64,000 nt of DNA, from assembly GCA_902800365.1 (NCBI GenBank), contig CADCEF010000002.1, positions 1-64,000 on the forward strand, written 5' to 3'. Positions within the stretch are counted from its first letter, which is position 1. Each line of letters starts with the position of its first letter. The notes below the pieces were generated by a model. That model had not been told where the DNA came from. It did no database searches and saw only the letters and a program-made list of their open reading frames with translations. This document shows positions 1-8,284 of this stretch, one piece after another. The translations under genes were made by a program, and so were the position numbers. This stretch comes from an uncultured Prevotella sp. (GTDB taxonomy: Bacteria; Bacteroidota; Bacteroidia; Bacteroidales; Bacteroidaceae).

Positions 1-167
1 TTGTCGAGCATGTTGGAATTACTGCTCATTACCTCGCCATGAATCAAGTTGTGCGACTGATAGAACAGTGTGCCTATTGACAGGATGAAGATGGGAACAG
101 CCAGAAGTATGATACCCATGCTGAGTTCGCGCTTAAGGCTTGGCTCGTGATTAAAGAAACTAATCAT
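1..167 (-). CDS. Partial membrane sensor protein (N-terminus only)
   Basis: Only the first 55 codons lie in the window; the gene runs off the left edge. The ATG at 165-167 overlaps the end of the upstream sensor gene (its stop is at 160-162), so the two are probably translationally coupled. The visible protein has a short cytoplasmic start followed by one hydrophobic segment at about residues 17-36, then a polar stretch starting SHNLIHGEV, like the first membrane helix and start of the extracellular domain of a Cache-type sensor. The two genes upstream are Cache sensors, so I infer a third one that may carry the output domain (a SpoIIE-type phosphatase or kinase would be plausible), but nothing in the visible part proves this. 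Confidence 0.7.
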   Translation of the reverse strand, partial: MISFFNHEPSLKRELSMGIILLAVPIFILSIGTLFYQSHNLIHGEVMSSNSNMLD

Positions 168-1647
168 TGGCGGCCTCCTTTCTGTCGTTAGTCTCGCTGA
201 AGTGAGTAATATTGTCCAGCAGGTCGATTACCACCTCGTTCTTAATATGTATGTTGTTCACTTGTTTTTCAACCTCTTCTTTGGTTGACTTGCTATAGTT
301 GTTACAAAGTGTGGTAACGCTAGAGTCGATGCTCATGGTAGGCACTTCGAGCTGCTTGATCATGTAGCGCAGGAACGACGACTGGATTCTGTCGGCCTCC
401 TCGGTCTTGCTGTAAGTGGTCTTCAACAACTCACTACGCTGACTAAGCAAATCGGTCTCGCGTTCGATGGCGTCAATCTGCTTTTTAAGAGATTGCTGCA
501 TCTTGCCGAAACGGTTCTGCAGCTGGCCTATCTCGTCGTCGCGACTGGTAACAGCCACAGGCTGGTCGAGATTGCCTGCTGCCACACTCTGCGCCATTTC
601 ATTAAGCATACGCAAGGGCTTGAGCTTGCTGCGCATGATCCAGGTGCAAAGCAGGAAGAAAACACCGAGACTTATTATTATGATACCGATAACAAAATAT
701 ACAAGAATGTTGTGCATACCGAAGATGTCGTCATTGCGATAAACCACTCCTACGCACCATCCCAATGTACCTTCGCCATTGTAACGGCCTTTCAACTCAC
801 TGCGTACAAAGGGCTTGAAGAACACGGTCCACTCCTTGCCGTACATCTTGAACTCCTTCTCGCCTACCTTACCGGCAAGCATAGCTTCGGCAGCTTCAAC
901 AGCGCCATAATCGTTACCCTCTTCGGCATGACTATAAACGGTATAGTTTTCAAGTTTGGCGATATCGGGGTGAACAATATACTGACCGTTGCGGGCTATA
1001 AGAACTGTATAGCCATTCTCAGAAGGCTTGGCTGCAAGAATAATCTTAGAGAGCTGAGATACTGACACGTCGACTGCCATAACGCCTACTCGCTCGCCAT
1101 TCTTATCGGTTAGCGGCAAGCAGAAGTCTACCAAAGGTTCGTTCTCTGTGTCATCGCCTGTAAGAGGGTCGGTCCAGCCAATCCAGCCATTTTCCATCGG
1201 TTCGGTATACCATCTCTGCTCGGTATAAGGGCGCTTAGTGAATGTCTCAGAAGTTACAAGGTCGGTCGTTAGGTCGTTTTGGAACGCGCGACGGTGAACA
1301 TAGGCCATAAACAAATCGGTATCGGGGAAATAGCCTGGTTTGAATGCTATGGCGCAACCTATGATGTTAGGATTGTTCTCTACAAGAGCACGGCTATAGG
1401 TGAACATGCGCTGCTTGTCGTCGAGATGTTCAAGCACATCGTAATAAACGTTACCTGTGGCCTGCTCAACACTAAGCAGAATGTTGTCGATACCCTGTAC
1501 GGTGGCATCGAGCATGAGGTTGGCATCGCGATGAGCCTCCTCACTTAATACCTTATGCGAGTAGTAAGTCAGCACGCCAAGAGTGAGCAGAAGCAGCACC
1601 AACGTCTCGACAGCTAACTGTACATTTAGTCTGAATCTTCTACGCAT
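160..1647 (-). CDS. Cache-HAMP membrane sensor with degenerate DHp-like tail
   Basis: A 495-residue membrane sensor. Membrane helix 1 is at about 11-30, a double-Cache (PDC) periplasmic domain at about 35-310 (WYTEP and GVMAVDVS are typical Cache signatures), helix 2 at about 313-336, and a HAMP domain at about 337-395. A coiled coil follows, then a segment at 425-440 that resembles the H-box of a histidine kinase dimerisation domain (pattern FL..M..EL..P), but lysine 431 stands where the phospho-accepting histidine should be, and there is no ATPase domain. It is therefore unlikely to be a kinase; it may signal by HAMP/coiled-coil contact with a partner. It overlaps the preceding sensor gene by 8 bases and the next gene by 8 bases, so the three are one operon. 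Ligand unknown. Confidence 0.85.
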   Translation of the reverse strand: MRRRFRLNVQLAVETLVLLLLTLGVLTYYSHKVLSEEAHRDANLMLDATVQGIDNILLSVEQATGNVYYDVLEHLDDKQRMFTYSRALVENNPNIIGCAIAFKPGYFPDTDLFMAYVHRRAFQNDLTTDLVTSETFTKRPYTEQRWYTEPMENGWIGWTDPLTGDDTENEPLVDFCLPLTDKNGERVGVMAVDVSVSQLSKIILAAKPSENGYTVLIARNGQYIVHPDIAKLENYTVYSHAEEGNDYGAVEAAEAMLAGKVGEKEFKMYGKEWTVFFKPFVRSELKGRYNGEGTLGWCVGVVYRNDDIFGMHNILVYFVIGIIIISLGVFFLLCTWIMRSKLKPLRMLNEMAQSVAAGNLDQPVAVTSRDDEIGQLQNRFGKMQQSLKKQIDAIERETDLLSQRSELLKTTYSKTEEADRIQSSFLRYMIKQLEVPTMSIDSSVTTLCNNYSKSTKEEVEKQVNNIHIKNEVVIDLLDNITHFSETNDRKEAAND

Positions 1648-2620
1648 TATTTATACGTCTACAAATGAAATACACAATGATGATACCGATAAGCGCAAGC
1701 AATGCAAGACCTATACCGATATAAAGGAACGGTTTGTTCAAATCGCTTATTGGTGCTATGATGGCCAACGACCATTCGAGGTTCTCTATGCCACCATAGA
1801 ATACCCTTGAAGGAACACCGTCGATGTCCATATCAATGATTCCGGTTCGGCCCTCTTCGATATCCTTCAGCACCTTCTCGTCCTTAATGGTGATGTTCTT
1901 ATCAGAAGGATGCAACAAGCAGGTTCCGTCTTTATAGAACACTACTGCATAGAACTCGAAATCGCGCATAAACTTGAAACGGCTGAACTGTGGTGTATAG
2001 CGGCAACGGGTAACAATACGCTCTAGCTCGGTGTTGAGCCACTCGAATGTGATATCGGCTCCACACACGCAGGCCAGACTGCCATCGAGTGTATAAAGTG
2101 GTTTTACGTAAGTACAATAGTGACCACTGATGTTTGTGCCATCGTAATAGAAATATGGATCGCTCCAGAATGCCATCTTTATATTGCGGGCACGGATGAA
2201 CCAAGGCGACTTGGTGTAATCGTGGCGGGCAGAACCCACCTGAGAAACAGTATAGCCTGTGGTATCGTTATGGTGTACGTAAGGCTCGAACCATGTTCCC
2301 TTCTCGGGGAAGAAGTTTGGAACGAAGGCTGCAAAGTAACCGCGAACATCGGGGTTAAGGTCGGACTCACTCTCAAGCGCATTGATGGCTGCTTCAGGAG
2401 TAGAAAGACGTTTCTCAACTTCGTTGAACACATTATTAGCACTCATCTCGATACGACCTAAGGTACCGCCAAGCTGGGCAGAAACAGAATTCTGAACGCC
2501 CGAATAACGTCCTTGGGTCTCAACACGCATGGCTGCGCTGAATGCCATATATGACAGGCTCGTCACTAACAGAATTACTATACTTAATGACGCAAGTATA
2601 TACCATGATTGCCTCTTCAT
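1640..2620 (-). CDS. Cache-domain membrane sensor without output domain
   Basis: A 326-residue protein with membrane helix 1 at about 7-29, a double-Cache periplasmic domain at about 35-295 (motifs SPWFIRARN and CVCGADITFEWL fit the family) and helix 2 at about 300-320. It stops five or six residues after the second helix (ending CRRINNA), so there is no HAMP, kinase, cyclase or methyl-accepting domain. It is first in the operon, with a good Bacteroidetes promoter about 37 bases upstream, and overlaps the next sensor gene by 8 bases. I infer that it works as a ligand-binding subunit of a complex with the two downstream sensors. The domain call is confident, the function is not known. Confidence 0.85.
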   Translation of the reverse strand: MKRQSWYILASLSIVILLVTSLSYMAFSAAMRVETQGRYSGVQNSVSAQLGGTLGRIEMSANNVFNEVEKRLSTPEAAINALESESDLNPDVRGYFAAFVPNFFPEKGTWFEPYVHHNDTTGYTVSQVGSARHDYTKSPWFIRARNIKMAFWSDPYFYYDGTNISGHYCTYVKPLYTLDGSLACVCGADITFEWLNTELERIVTRCRYTPQFSRFKFMRDFEFYAVVFYKDGTCLLHPSDKNITIKDEKVLKDIEEGRTGIIDMDIDGVPSRVFYGGIENLEWSLAIIAPISDLNKPFLYIGIGLALLALIGIIIVYFICRRINNA

Positions 2621-2656
2621 GATGACTTTGATATTTTAATAGTTATAATATTTGTG

Positions 2657-2687
2657 CAAAAATAAGAATTTTCACGATAATATCAAA
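2657..2687 (-). promoter_or_regulatory. Promoter of the Cache-sensor operon
   Basis: On the minus strand TTTG (2687-2684), a 19-base spacer and TATTTTTG (2664-2657) match the Bacteroidetes consensus TTTG-N19-TAnnTTTG. It drives the gene starting at 2620 with a leader of about 30 bases. Confidence 0.7.
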
Positions 2688-2709
2688 GCAACATATTGCG
2701 TTTTAACAA

Positions 2710-2754
2710 AAATTATAAAACAATAATCCCTGCAGCATAATAGCCACAGGGATT
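2710..2754 (-). terminator. Intrinsic terminator downstream of the PpiD-like gene
   Basis: An inverted repeat AATCCCTG (2725-2732) / CAGGGATT (2747-2754) gives an 8-bp stem with a 14-base loop. On the minus strand it is followed by an A/T-rich run with several T stretches (2724-2710). It lies 23 bases past the stop of the PpiD-like gene. Confidence 0.55.
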
Positions 2755-2777
2755 ACCAATTATTACAATACTCTTAT

Positions 2778-4913
2778 TTAGAAGAAGAGGTAGCGGTTAT
2801 CAACTACGCCTGCCTTCTGATAGAGCTCCTGCATGAACATGCGAGCAGCCTGAGTGGCCTGCATCTGGAGCTGCTGCTCGGTCTGAGCGGCATCGAACTT
2901 AGCACCCTCGCGGTTGCTCTTCTTGAGCACCTTGAAGAGGTAAGCACCACCGTTACCCTTAACAACTGCCTTGCTGAACTCACCAGCCTTAGCTGCTGCT
3001 ACAGCACCAGCAAGAGCGGGCTCTGAAGCACCAGTAGCCTGAACGAATACAGGAGCAGTGAATGTAATCTGGTTTACAGAATCGATGCGAGCGCCCTTAG
3101 CCTTAGCTGCAGCAATATCATTTACGCCAGCCAGCTTAGCCTTGATCTGCTCGAACTTCTTGTCGCGCAGAACCTCTGCCTTCAGCATATCCTTAACACT
3201 GTTGATGTCGCGATAGCCAACAGGATTGATCTTGGTGAGGGCTACAACCAACAGGTGGTCGTTGTTACCGCACTCGTACAGAGGACTAACCTCGCCAGCC
3301 TTAGCATCGAAGATCCACTTCATAGTTTCACGAGTAGAACGCAAACCAGCTACGTTGTGCTCGTAGTTGAACAGATCCTGACGTGGAGTAACCTTGAAAC
3401 CGAACTTGCCGGCATTCTTCTCCATATCCTCGATAGTCTTGTTCTCGCTTACAAACTGGCTGAACTTATTGTATGCCTCAGAATAAGTAGCCTTAGAGAA
3501 GTCGATGGTGTGCTTAACAACAGCTACATCATACTTATCAACCATAGCCTTGCGAGCTGTTACCTGAAGGATGATGTTGCCCTGAGCGAACTCGAGGTTC
3601 TTAACATCGTTTACAGCCAGAGTGTTGATGGCGTTGAGGTAGTTCTTTGACTCCTCGTCCATAGCGCTGCTGTTCTCGTACATTGCAGATGTGAGCCACT
3701 GCTTTGTACCAGGCTGACCGTACTTCTGAGCGATAGTCTCGAAATCGGCACCACCCTTAAGAGCTGTGTAGATGCTATCAGCAGTCTTCTTAGCTGCCTC
3801 TACAGTAGCACCACCAACCTGAATCTGACGATACTCGATAGAGTCAGGCATCTGAGTCTTAGAGATGAGCTTAACAATGTTCAGAGTGTTATCGAAAGCT
3901 GTCTCAAATACAGCTGAAGTCTGACCAACAACCATTGAATCGAGCTTAGCAGCGATGTCAGATGGATAAGCACGCTTGGTAGCTGCAAGACCAGTGTAAG
4001 CGAACTGTGACTGAGCCTTACGAACAACCTCAGCAGGGTTAGCACCGCTCTGGAGCTTCTGAGCTGCATCGTTCATGGTGGTCATCAGAGCCTTGCGGTC
4101 GGCAGCTGAAGCTACAACCTGGAAGTCAACATACTTGATATCGCGGCTCTCTACGTCCTGCTTAAACATCTCCTTGTGCTCCTCGTACTTAGCCTTCAGA
4201 TCCTTATCGTCAACCTTTACATCGTTGTCGTTGATTGAAGAGTAAGCGATAGAAGCAAGCTGGATGTCGCTCTCGGTGTTCTGACCATCGAAAGCCATCT
4301 TAGCTGAGATTGGGTTTGAGATAAGACAGTTGCTGAGAAGTGACTGATACTTCTGTGCCAGAGTCTGAGTACGCAGCTGCTTCTCGATAAACTGCCAGTA
4401 CTTATAGATGGCCTGATATGACTCAGCGAGCTGTGGGTTGTTACCAGCCTTCTTATAGTCATCAAGGAACTTGGTGAGCATGGTCACATCGAAACGACCA
4501 GTCTGCTGGTTAACGAATGGAGACTGCATCAACATAGGGTTGGTGCCCTCCTTCATGATGTTCTGGAGCTCCTCGTCGGTAACAGTAAGACCGAGCTTCT
4601 CAGCCTCATTCTTGATGATCTGCTCGTTAACGTACTGACTCCATACCTGATCCTTAATCTGGTTGAGCTCTTCCTCTGAGAAGTTCTCACGGTTCTGGGT
4701 GATCTTCAGAACGTCCTGATACTCATCAACAAGAGCCTGGAACTCCTGAACATTGATTTTGTTTCCTAACACTTCGCCAATCTGCTGACGCTGCTGGTTC
4801 TTGGTTGCTTCGCAAGAACGGAAAGCTTCTTCAGCAATGAAGGCGAAAAGGCCGAGGCCAATAATGCAAACGAGGGCTACGCCTCTTTTACGGATTTTTC
4901 CTAATGCTGCCAT
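2778..4913 (-). CDS. ppiD: PpiD/SurA-like periplasmic peptidyl-prolyl isomerase
   Basis: A 711-residue foldase anchored in the inner membrane, predicted to assist folding of secreted and outer-membrane proteins. There is one N-terminal membrane helix at about 12-28, a SurA-N-like chaperone domain at about 35-200 (NKINVQEFQALVDEY is the typical start of this domain), a parvulin-type PPIase domain at about 350-460 (starting YRQIQVGG, with the ADFETIAQKYG motif), and a long C-terminal helical chaperone part. The parvulin domain is weaker in sequence than in SurA, so isomerase activity is uncertain. It follows the CNNM/CorC, LptC and barrel genes in the same direction, with a 92-base gap containing its own -10-like element TAATTTTG (4961-4954). 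Length is in the normal range for Bacteroidales homologues. Confidence 0.9.
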   Translation of the reverse strand: MAALGKIRKRGVALVCIIGLGLFAFIAEEAFRSCEATKNQQRQQIGEVLGNKINVQEFQALVDEYQDVLKITQNRENFSEEELNQIKDQVWSQYVNEQIIKNEAEKLGLTVTDEELQNIMKEGTNPMLMQSPFVNQQTGRFDVTMLTKFLDDYKKAGNNPQLAESYQAIYKYWQFIEKQLRTQTLAQKYQSLLSNCLISNPISAKMAFDGQNTESDIQLASIAYSSINDNDVKVDDKDLKAKYEEHKEMFKQDVESRDIKYVDFQVVASAADRKALMTTMNDAAQKLQSGANPAEVVRKAQSQFAYTGLAATKRAYPSDIAAKLDSMVVGQTSAVFETAFDNTLNIVKLISKTQMPDSIEYRQIQVGGATVEAAKKTADSIYTALKGGADFETIAQKYGQPGTKQWLTSAMYENSSAMDEESKNYLNAINTLAVNDVKNLEFAQGNIILQVTARKAMVDKYDVAVVKHTIDFSKATYSEAYNKFSQFVSENKTIEDMEKNAGKFGFKVTPRQDLFNYEHNVAGLRSTRETMKWIFDAKAGEVSPLYECGNNDHLLVVALTKINPVGYRDINSVKDMLKAEVLRDKKFEQIKAKLAGVNDIAAAKAKGARIDSVNQITFTAPVFVQATGASEPALAGAVAAAKAGEFSKAVVKGNGGAYLFKVLKKSNREGAKFDAAQTEQQLQMQATQAARMFMQELYQKAGVVDNRYLFF

Positions 4914-5005
4914 AATGTATTTAAATTTTTAATTATTATTCATAAAACGGGTGCAAAATTAATAAATTTGTTCGAAACGACCTAATTTTTTCGTATAAAT
5001 TTTGG

Positions 5006-6262
5006 CTATTCGGTTATGTTTAATCGCACCAACTCGATTTTTGTTGCTGTATTCTTTACTATTTTGAACTCGTAGCGGTCTATCTTCACTACCTCGTTGA
5101 GTTTAGGGAACGACTGGTATTCGTGCAGAATAAGTCCACCAAGAGTCATATATTCGTCGCTCTCAGGAAGGTCGAGGTTGAACATCTCGTTTATCTTCGT
5201 AATCTCAAGTCGGGCCGACAACATATACTCGTGGTCGTTAAGCTTCTTGGCCACATGGTTAGTATTGTCGTGCTCGTCTTCAATCTCGCCTGTAATCTCC
5301 TCCATGATATCCTCGAGCGAAACAAGTCCGCTGGTACCTCCAAACTCGTCTACAACCACTGCCAGCGAGCGTTTCTGCTGCATCAACTGAGTCATCAGTT
5401 TTGATGCAAGCATAGTCTCGGGCACAAACGAAATCTCGCGGATGATACCCGCCAGATCACTTGGATTGTGGAACAAGTCGGACGAGTGAACATAGCCGAT
5501 TACATGGTCGATATCCTCGTGAAAAACAAGAATCTTAGAGTGGCCGCTCTCGATGAACACCTGCTTGAGCTGCTCGATGGTAGAAGTATCCTCTACGGCA
5601 TCAATCTCGGTACGAGGAACCATACAGTCGCGTATCTTGGTATCTGAGAAATCAAGCGCGTTCTGGAATATCTTTACTTCCTCTTCAATCTCGTCTTCGT
5701 TATCGGCATTATCAATACTATCCTGCACCAGATAGTCGAGGTCGACCTTAGTAAACTCCTTCTCTTCGCCAGCGCTCTTCATGCGTATGCCCACAAGGCG
5801 CAACAAGCCTTTAGAAAGCAGTGTGGCGAAACGCGAAATGGGATAAAGAACCACGTAGCATATCCACGCAGGAACGGCAAACACCGTGAGCAGCGTGTTA
5901 GGATTGTTCTTGAATATAGATTTTGGAAGGAACTCGCCTGTAAACAGCACAACGAGTGTAGACAGCAGTGTGTCGCATGTTACCCTTACGCCATCGCTAA
6001 GCGGTTCAAACAGAGTGGAATCGAAGAGTTTGGCAAACAGGATACCATATATTACCAGCGAGATATTGTTTCCTACCAGCATGGTAGAAACAAAGTTATT
6101 GGGATGCTGATAGAAGGTCTTGATTATTCGCTGAGAGAAGCGGTTCTTCTCGCGATCCATCTCAGCACGCAGGCGGTTTGACGATACAAAAGCTATCTCC
6201 ATGCCAGAGAAGAAGGCAGAGAAGAGCATCGAAACCAATAGCCATATAATCAGTGATGTCAT
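5006..6262 (-). CDS. CNNM/CBS/CorC-domain membrane protein (hemolysin family)
   Basis: A 418-residue member of the HlyC/CorC (CNNM) family. The DUF21/CNNM membrane domain covers about 1-190, beginning with a hydrophobic helix and the AFFSGMEIAFVSSNR motif. A pair of CBS domains follows at about 205-325 (DCMVPRTEIDAV opens the first; VDEFGGTSGLVSLEDI is at the end of the second), then a CorC_HlyC domain to the C-terminus. The family is linked to Mg2+/Co2+ efflux and membrane metal homeostasis; Bacteroidetes GldE is a relative. The start ATG overlaps the LptC stop by 4 bases (ATGA), so it is in the envelope operon. A second paralogue, better called GldE, lies at 30704-32011. Confidence 0.9.
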   Translation of the reverse strand: MTSLIIWLLVSMLFSAFFSGMEIAFVSSNRLRAEMDREKNRFSQRIIKTFYQHPNNFVSTMLVGNNISLVIYGILFAKLFDSTLFEPLSDGVRVTCDTLLSTLVVLFTGEFLPKSIFKNNPNTLLTVFAVPAWICYVVLYPISRFATLLSKGLLRLVGIRMKSAGEEKEFTKVDLDYLVQDSIDNADNEDEIEEEVKIFQNALDFSDTKIRDCMVPRTEIDAVEDTSTIEQLKQVFIESGHSKILVFHEDIDHVIGYVHSSDLFHNPSDLAGIIREISFVPETMLASKLMTQLMQQKRSLAVVVDEFGGTSGLVSLEDIMEEITGEIEDEHDNTNHVAKKLNDHEYMLSARLEITKINEMFNLDLPESDEYMTLGGLILHEYQSFPKLNEVVKIDRYEFKIVKNTATKIELVRLNITE

Positions 6263-6930
6263 TGTCCGGTCCTCCTGTGCTTCTGTAATTGCTGACGCAT
6301 GGGCTGAGGTGCCTGAACAGTGTCCTGCTTGGCATCCTTCTTATCCTTTTCTTCGTCTTTGCTCTCGCCAGTCATATCCTCGCGGGTAAACGATCCCTTA
6401 GAGTTCGACACGGTGTAGTGTGTCATACGCTCGTCAGAAAGGAAATAGGTTCCTTCCATATTACGCTCAGGCGTGGTAACTTTTGAGAACACATTCGAAT
6501 AAAGCTCATGACGTATGCCATCCCAGTAAAGTTCTTCGCTCTCGTAAAGAAGTCCGTTGATGTTACGTATCTTGACGCGGCCACGAAGATGCCAAAGTTT
6601 CTTCTGGTCGTAATACCATGCTGTATCGGCCTGGATATAAGCCTGAACATGGAATTTCTCGTCGAACTGTTCGAAGAATACGCCCTTCTCGAATGTCCAG
6701 CGCGAAGGGTTCTTAACGGTGTTCACATCCCAGCGCTCGGTGATGATTTTATATTTGATAACACCACTGTCGCTGATAAGCGTGTTGACACCATACGACG
6801 TCATTACCGAAGCTGAATCGCGGTCGCGGATGGCAGGAGCCGTATGCTCTTGTACGTCATTACAACCGGATAATATCATCGCCGCAAACGCAGCGATGGC
6901 TATTATTCTACCTTCCACTTTGCAAACCAT
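6259..6930 (-). CDS. lptC: LptC-like LPS export lipoprotein
   Basis: A 223-residue periplasmic protein of the LptC family, the inner-membrane-anchored part of the lipopolysaccharide transport bridge (LptBFGC to LptA to LptD). The N-terminus carries a lipoprotein signal with lipobox LSGC (Cys23), as usual in Bacteroidetes LptC, instead of the transmembrane helix of Escherichia coli LptC. The central part (about 55-175) has the repeated beta-strand pattern of the family (WTFEKGVFFEQFDE, LRGRVKIRNINGLLYESEEL). The C-terminus after about 185 is charged and lysine/aspartate rich. It overlaps the barrel gene upstream by 28 bases and the CNNM gene downstream by 4. The start at 6930 is supported by the lipobox position. 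Confidence 0.85.
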   Translation of the reverse strand: MVCKVEGRIIAIAAFAAMILSGCNDVQEHTAPAIRDRDSASVMTSYGVNTLISDSGVIKYKIITERWDVNTVKNPSRWTFEKGVFFEQFDEKFHVQAYIQADTAWYYDQKKLWHLRGRVKIRNINGLLYESEELYWDGIRHELYSNVFSKVTTPERNMEGTYFLSDERMTHYTVSNSKGSFTREDMTGESKDEEKDKKDAKQDTVQAPQPMRQQLQKHRRTGQ

Positions 6931-8180
6931 CTCTCGTTGAATGTAAATCCGATATTCAAACGGAACATGTTCTCCTTAATCATGTTATCGGCCGAACGAT
7001 GAACATACTGACCGCTGATATGAAGAACTGAACGGTTGTTATAGCCATTCATGATGGGGATTCCGAAACCAAGGCTGGCAGAGAGCTCCTTAGGACCTTC
7101 CTTACCGTTTATATAATAATAAGGTGTTGCCATACCTACACCTGCGCGATACTGTATGCGCTTAAAGATGCTACGTGCCATTGGGTTTGGAGTCCACTCA
7201 CCACCAACATTTAAGCGATAGCTATCCTTTAGCAGACCCGACTTGAGGGCGTAGACACCACTGGTGTAAGAAGGAAAGTCGACACTACCCCACTTCTGGA
7301 TATGAAGATCGGCACCCACACGGAGATTGCGTGCATGATTATATGCGATACCGAAACCGAATGTGGTAGGAATGCTCAAACCGTCGGCAATCTTATAGAG
7401 GGTGGTATCGGCCTTACCGATAGTTGTCTTTACATTGGTGATAATGCACTCAGGATCAGACTTGAGTGAATGACCAGGCGACCATGTGGCAGCAAGTGTA
7501 AGATTATCGTTCTTGCTGAGTGGCAACTCAAACTGAGCACCGAAGTCGAGCTTATAGTTGCTTATGCTGGCTCTGTATTCCTTAGTAAGAATACTCAGAT
7601 TAGACGACTCTACAGTACCCATGGCGCGGTTGTAATCGCCCCACAGATATGAGATGTTTACACCCAATGACAAAGGCTTGATGGGACGGAAACCTGTACC
7701 GATGTAAAGCTGGTGCAATCCACCATCACCCGTATATTCAGATGCAACATTTGTTTTTTCTTTGTCAGAAAGAACACCTGACACCAAATAATCGTAGCCA
7801 ATATTAGAATAAGGCAGAACTCCGAAAGAGATACCTACATTCTTAAAAGCACGGAATAGCGCTGTTACATAGTCGAAACCGCCACTCTTACCATTAAACT
7901 TTTTGCCATTCTCGTTATAATTGGTTATCTGACCCGACATACCGGCATCGAAAAGGAATGTAAGCGAATCAATCGAAGAATACGAAGCAGGGTTCATGGG
8001 GTTAACCTCATTACCACGACGCATGGCGAGGCCTACGCCGTTCATACCCTTATTGAAACTTACACTCTGGTCGGTAAGATCGCCTAAGCCAAACTGGCTG
8101 TAGGGAGAGTTAGTGTTGCTCTGAGCAAAAGCCGATGTCGTTAAGGTTGCCAAAACGAAACTGGCGAGAATCTTATTCAT
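6903..8180 (-). CDS. Outer-membrane beta-barrel protein (FadL/OMPP1-like)
   Basis: A 425-residue secreted protein with a cleavable signal peptide (about 1-19, ending SAFAQ) and the mature start NTNSPYSQFGLGDL, common in Bacteroidetes beta-barrel proteins. The body alternates short amphipathic strands with turns and contains the glycine/asparagine-rich NPMNPASYSS segment seen near the N-terminus of FadL/OMPP1-type hydrophobic-compound porins. The last residues (RLNIGFTFNERWFAKWKVE) do not end in the classical aromatic residue, but an aromatic strand is close by. It is the first gene of the run leading to LptC, suggesting an outer-membrane role, though its substrate is unknown. A -7-like TAATTTTG on the minus strand (8227-8220) lies 40 bases upstream. 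Confidence 0.8.
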   Translation of the reverse strand: MNKILASFVLATLTTSAFAQSNTNSPYSQFGLGDLTDQSVSFNKGMNGVGLAMRRGNEVNPMNPASYSSIDSLTFLFDAGMSGQITNYNENGKKFNGKSGGFDYVTALFRAFKNVGISFGVLPYSNIGYDYLVSGVLSDKEKTNVASEYTGDGGLHQLYIGTGFRPIKPLSLGVNISYLWGDYNRAMGTVESSNLSILTKEYRASISNYKLDFGAQFELPLSKNDNLTLAATWSPGHSLKSDPECIITNVKTTIGKADTTLYKIADGLSIPTTFGFGIAYNHARNLRVGADLHIQKWGSVDFPSYTSGVYALKSGLLKDSYRLNVGGEWTPNPMARSIFKRIQYRAGVGMATPYYYINGKEGPKELSASLGFGIPIMNGYNNRSVLHISGQYVHRSADNMIKENMFRLNIGFTFNERWFAKWKVE

Positions 8181-8272
8181 ATTTTATACTTTAATTCTAT
8201 TGAAAAACATTTCAGCGTGCAAAATTATCAAAAAAAAACCGAAGTAATGGCTTTTTCTTCGAAAATATAAGT

Positions 8273-8280
8273 TATTTTTG
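8273..8280 (+). promoter_or_regulatory. -7 element TATTTTTG before the DUF4105 gene
   Basis: TATTTTTG at 8273-8280 fits the Bacteroidetes -7 consensus, but no clear -33 TTTG is present at the right distance. It ends only 4 bases before the GTG start at 8285, so a transcript from it would be essentially leaderless. Confidence 0.45.
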
Positions 8281-8284
8281 CATC

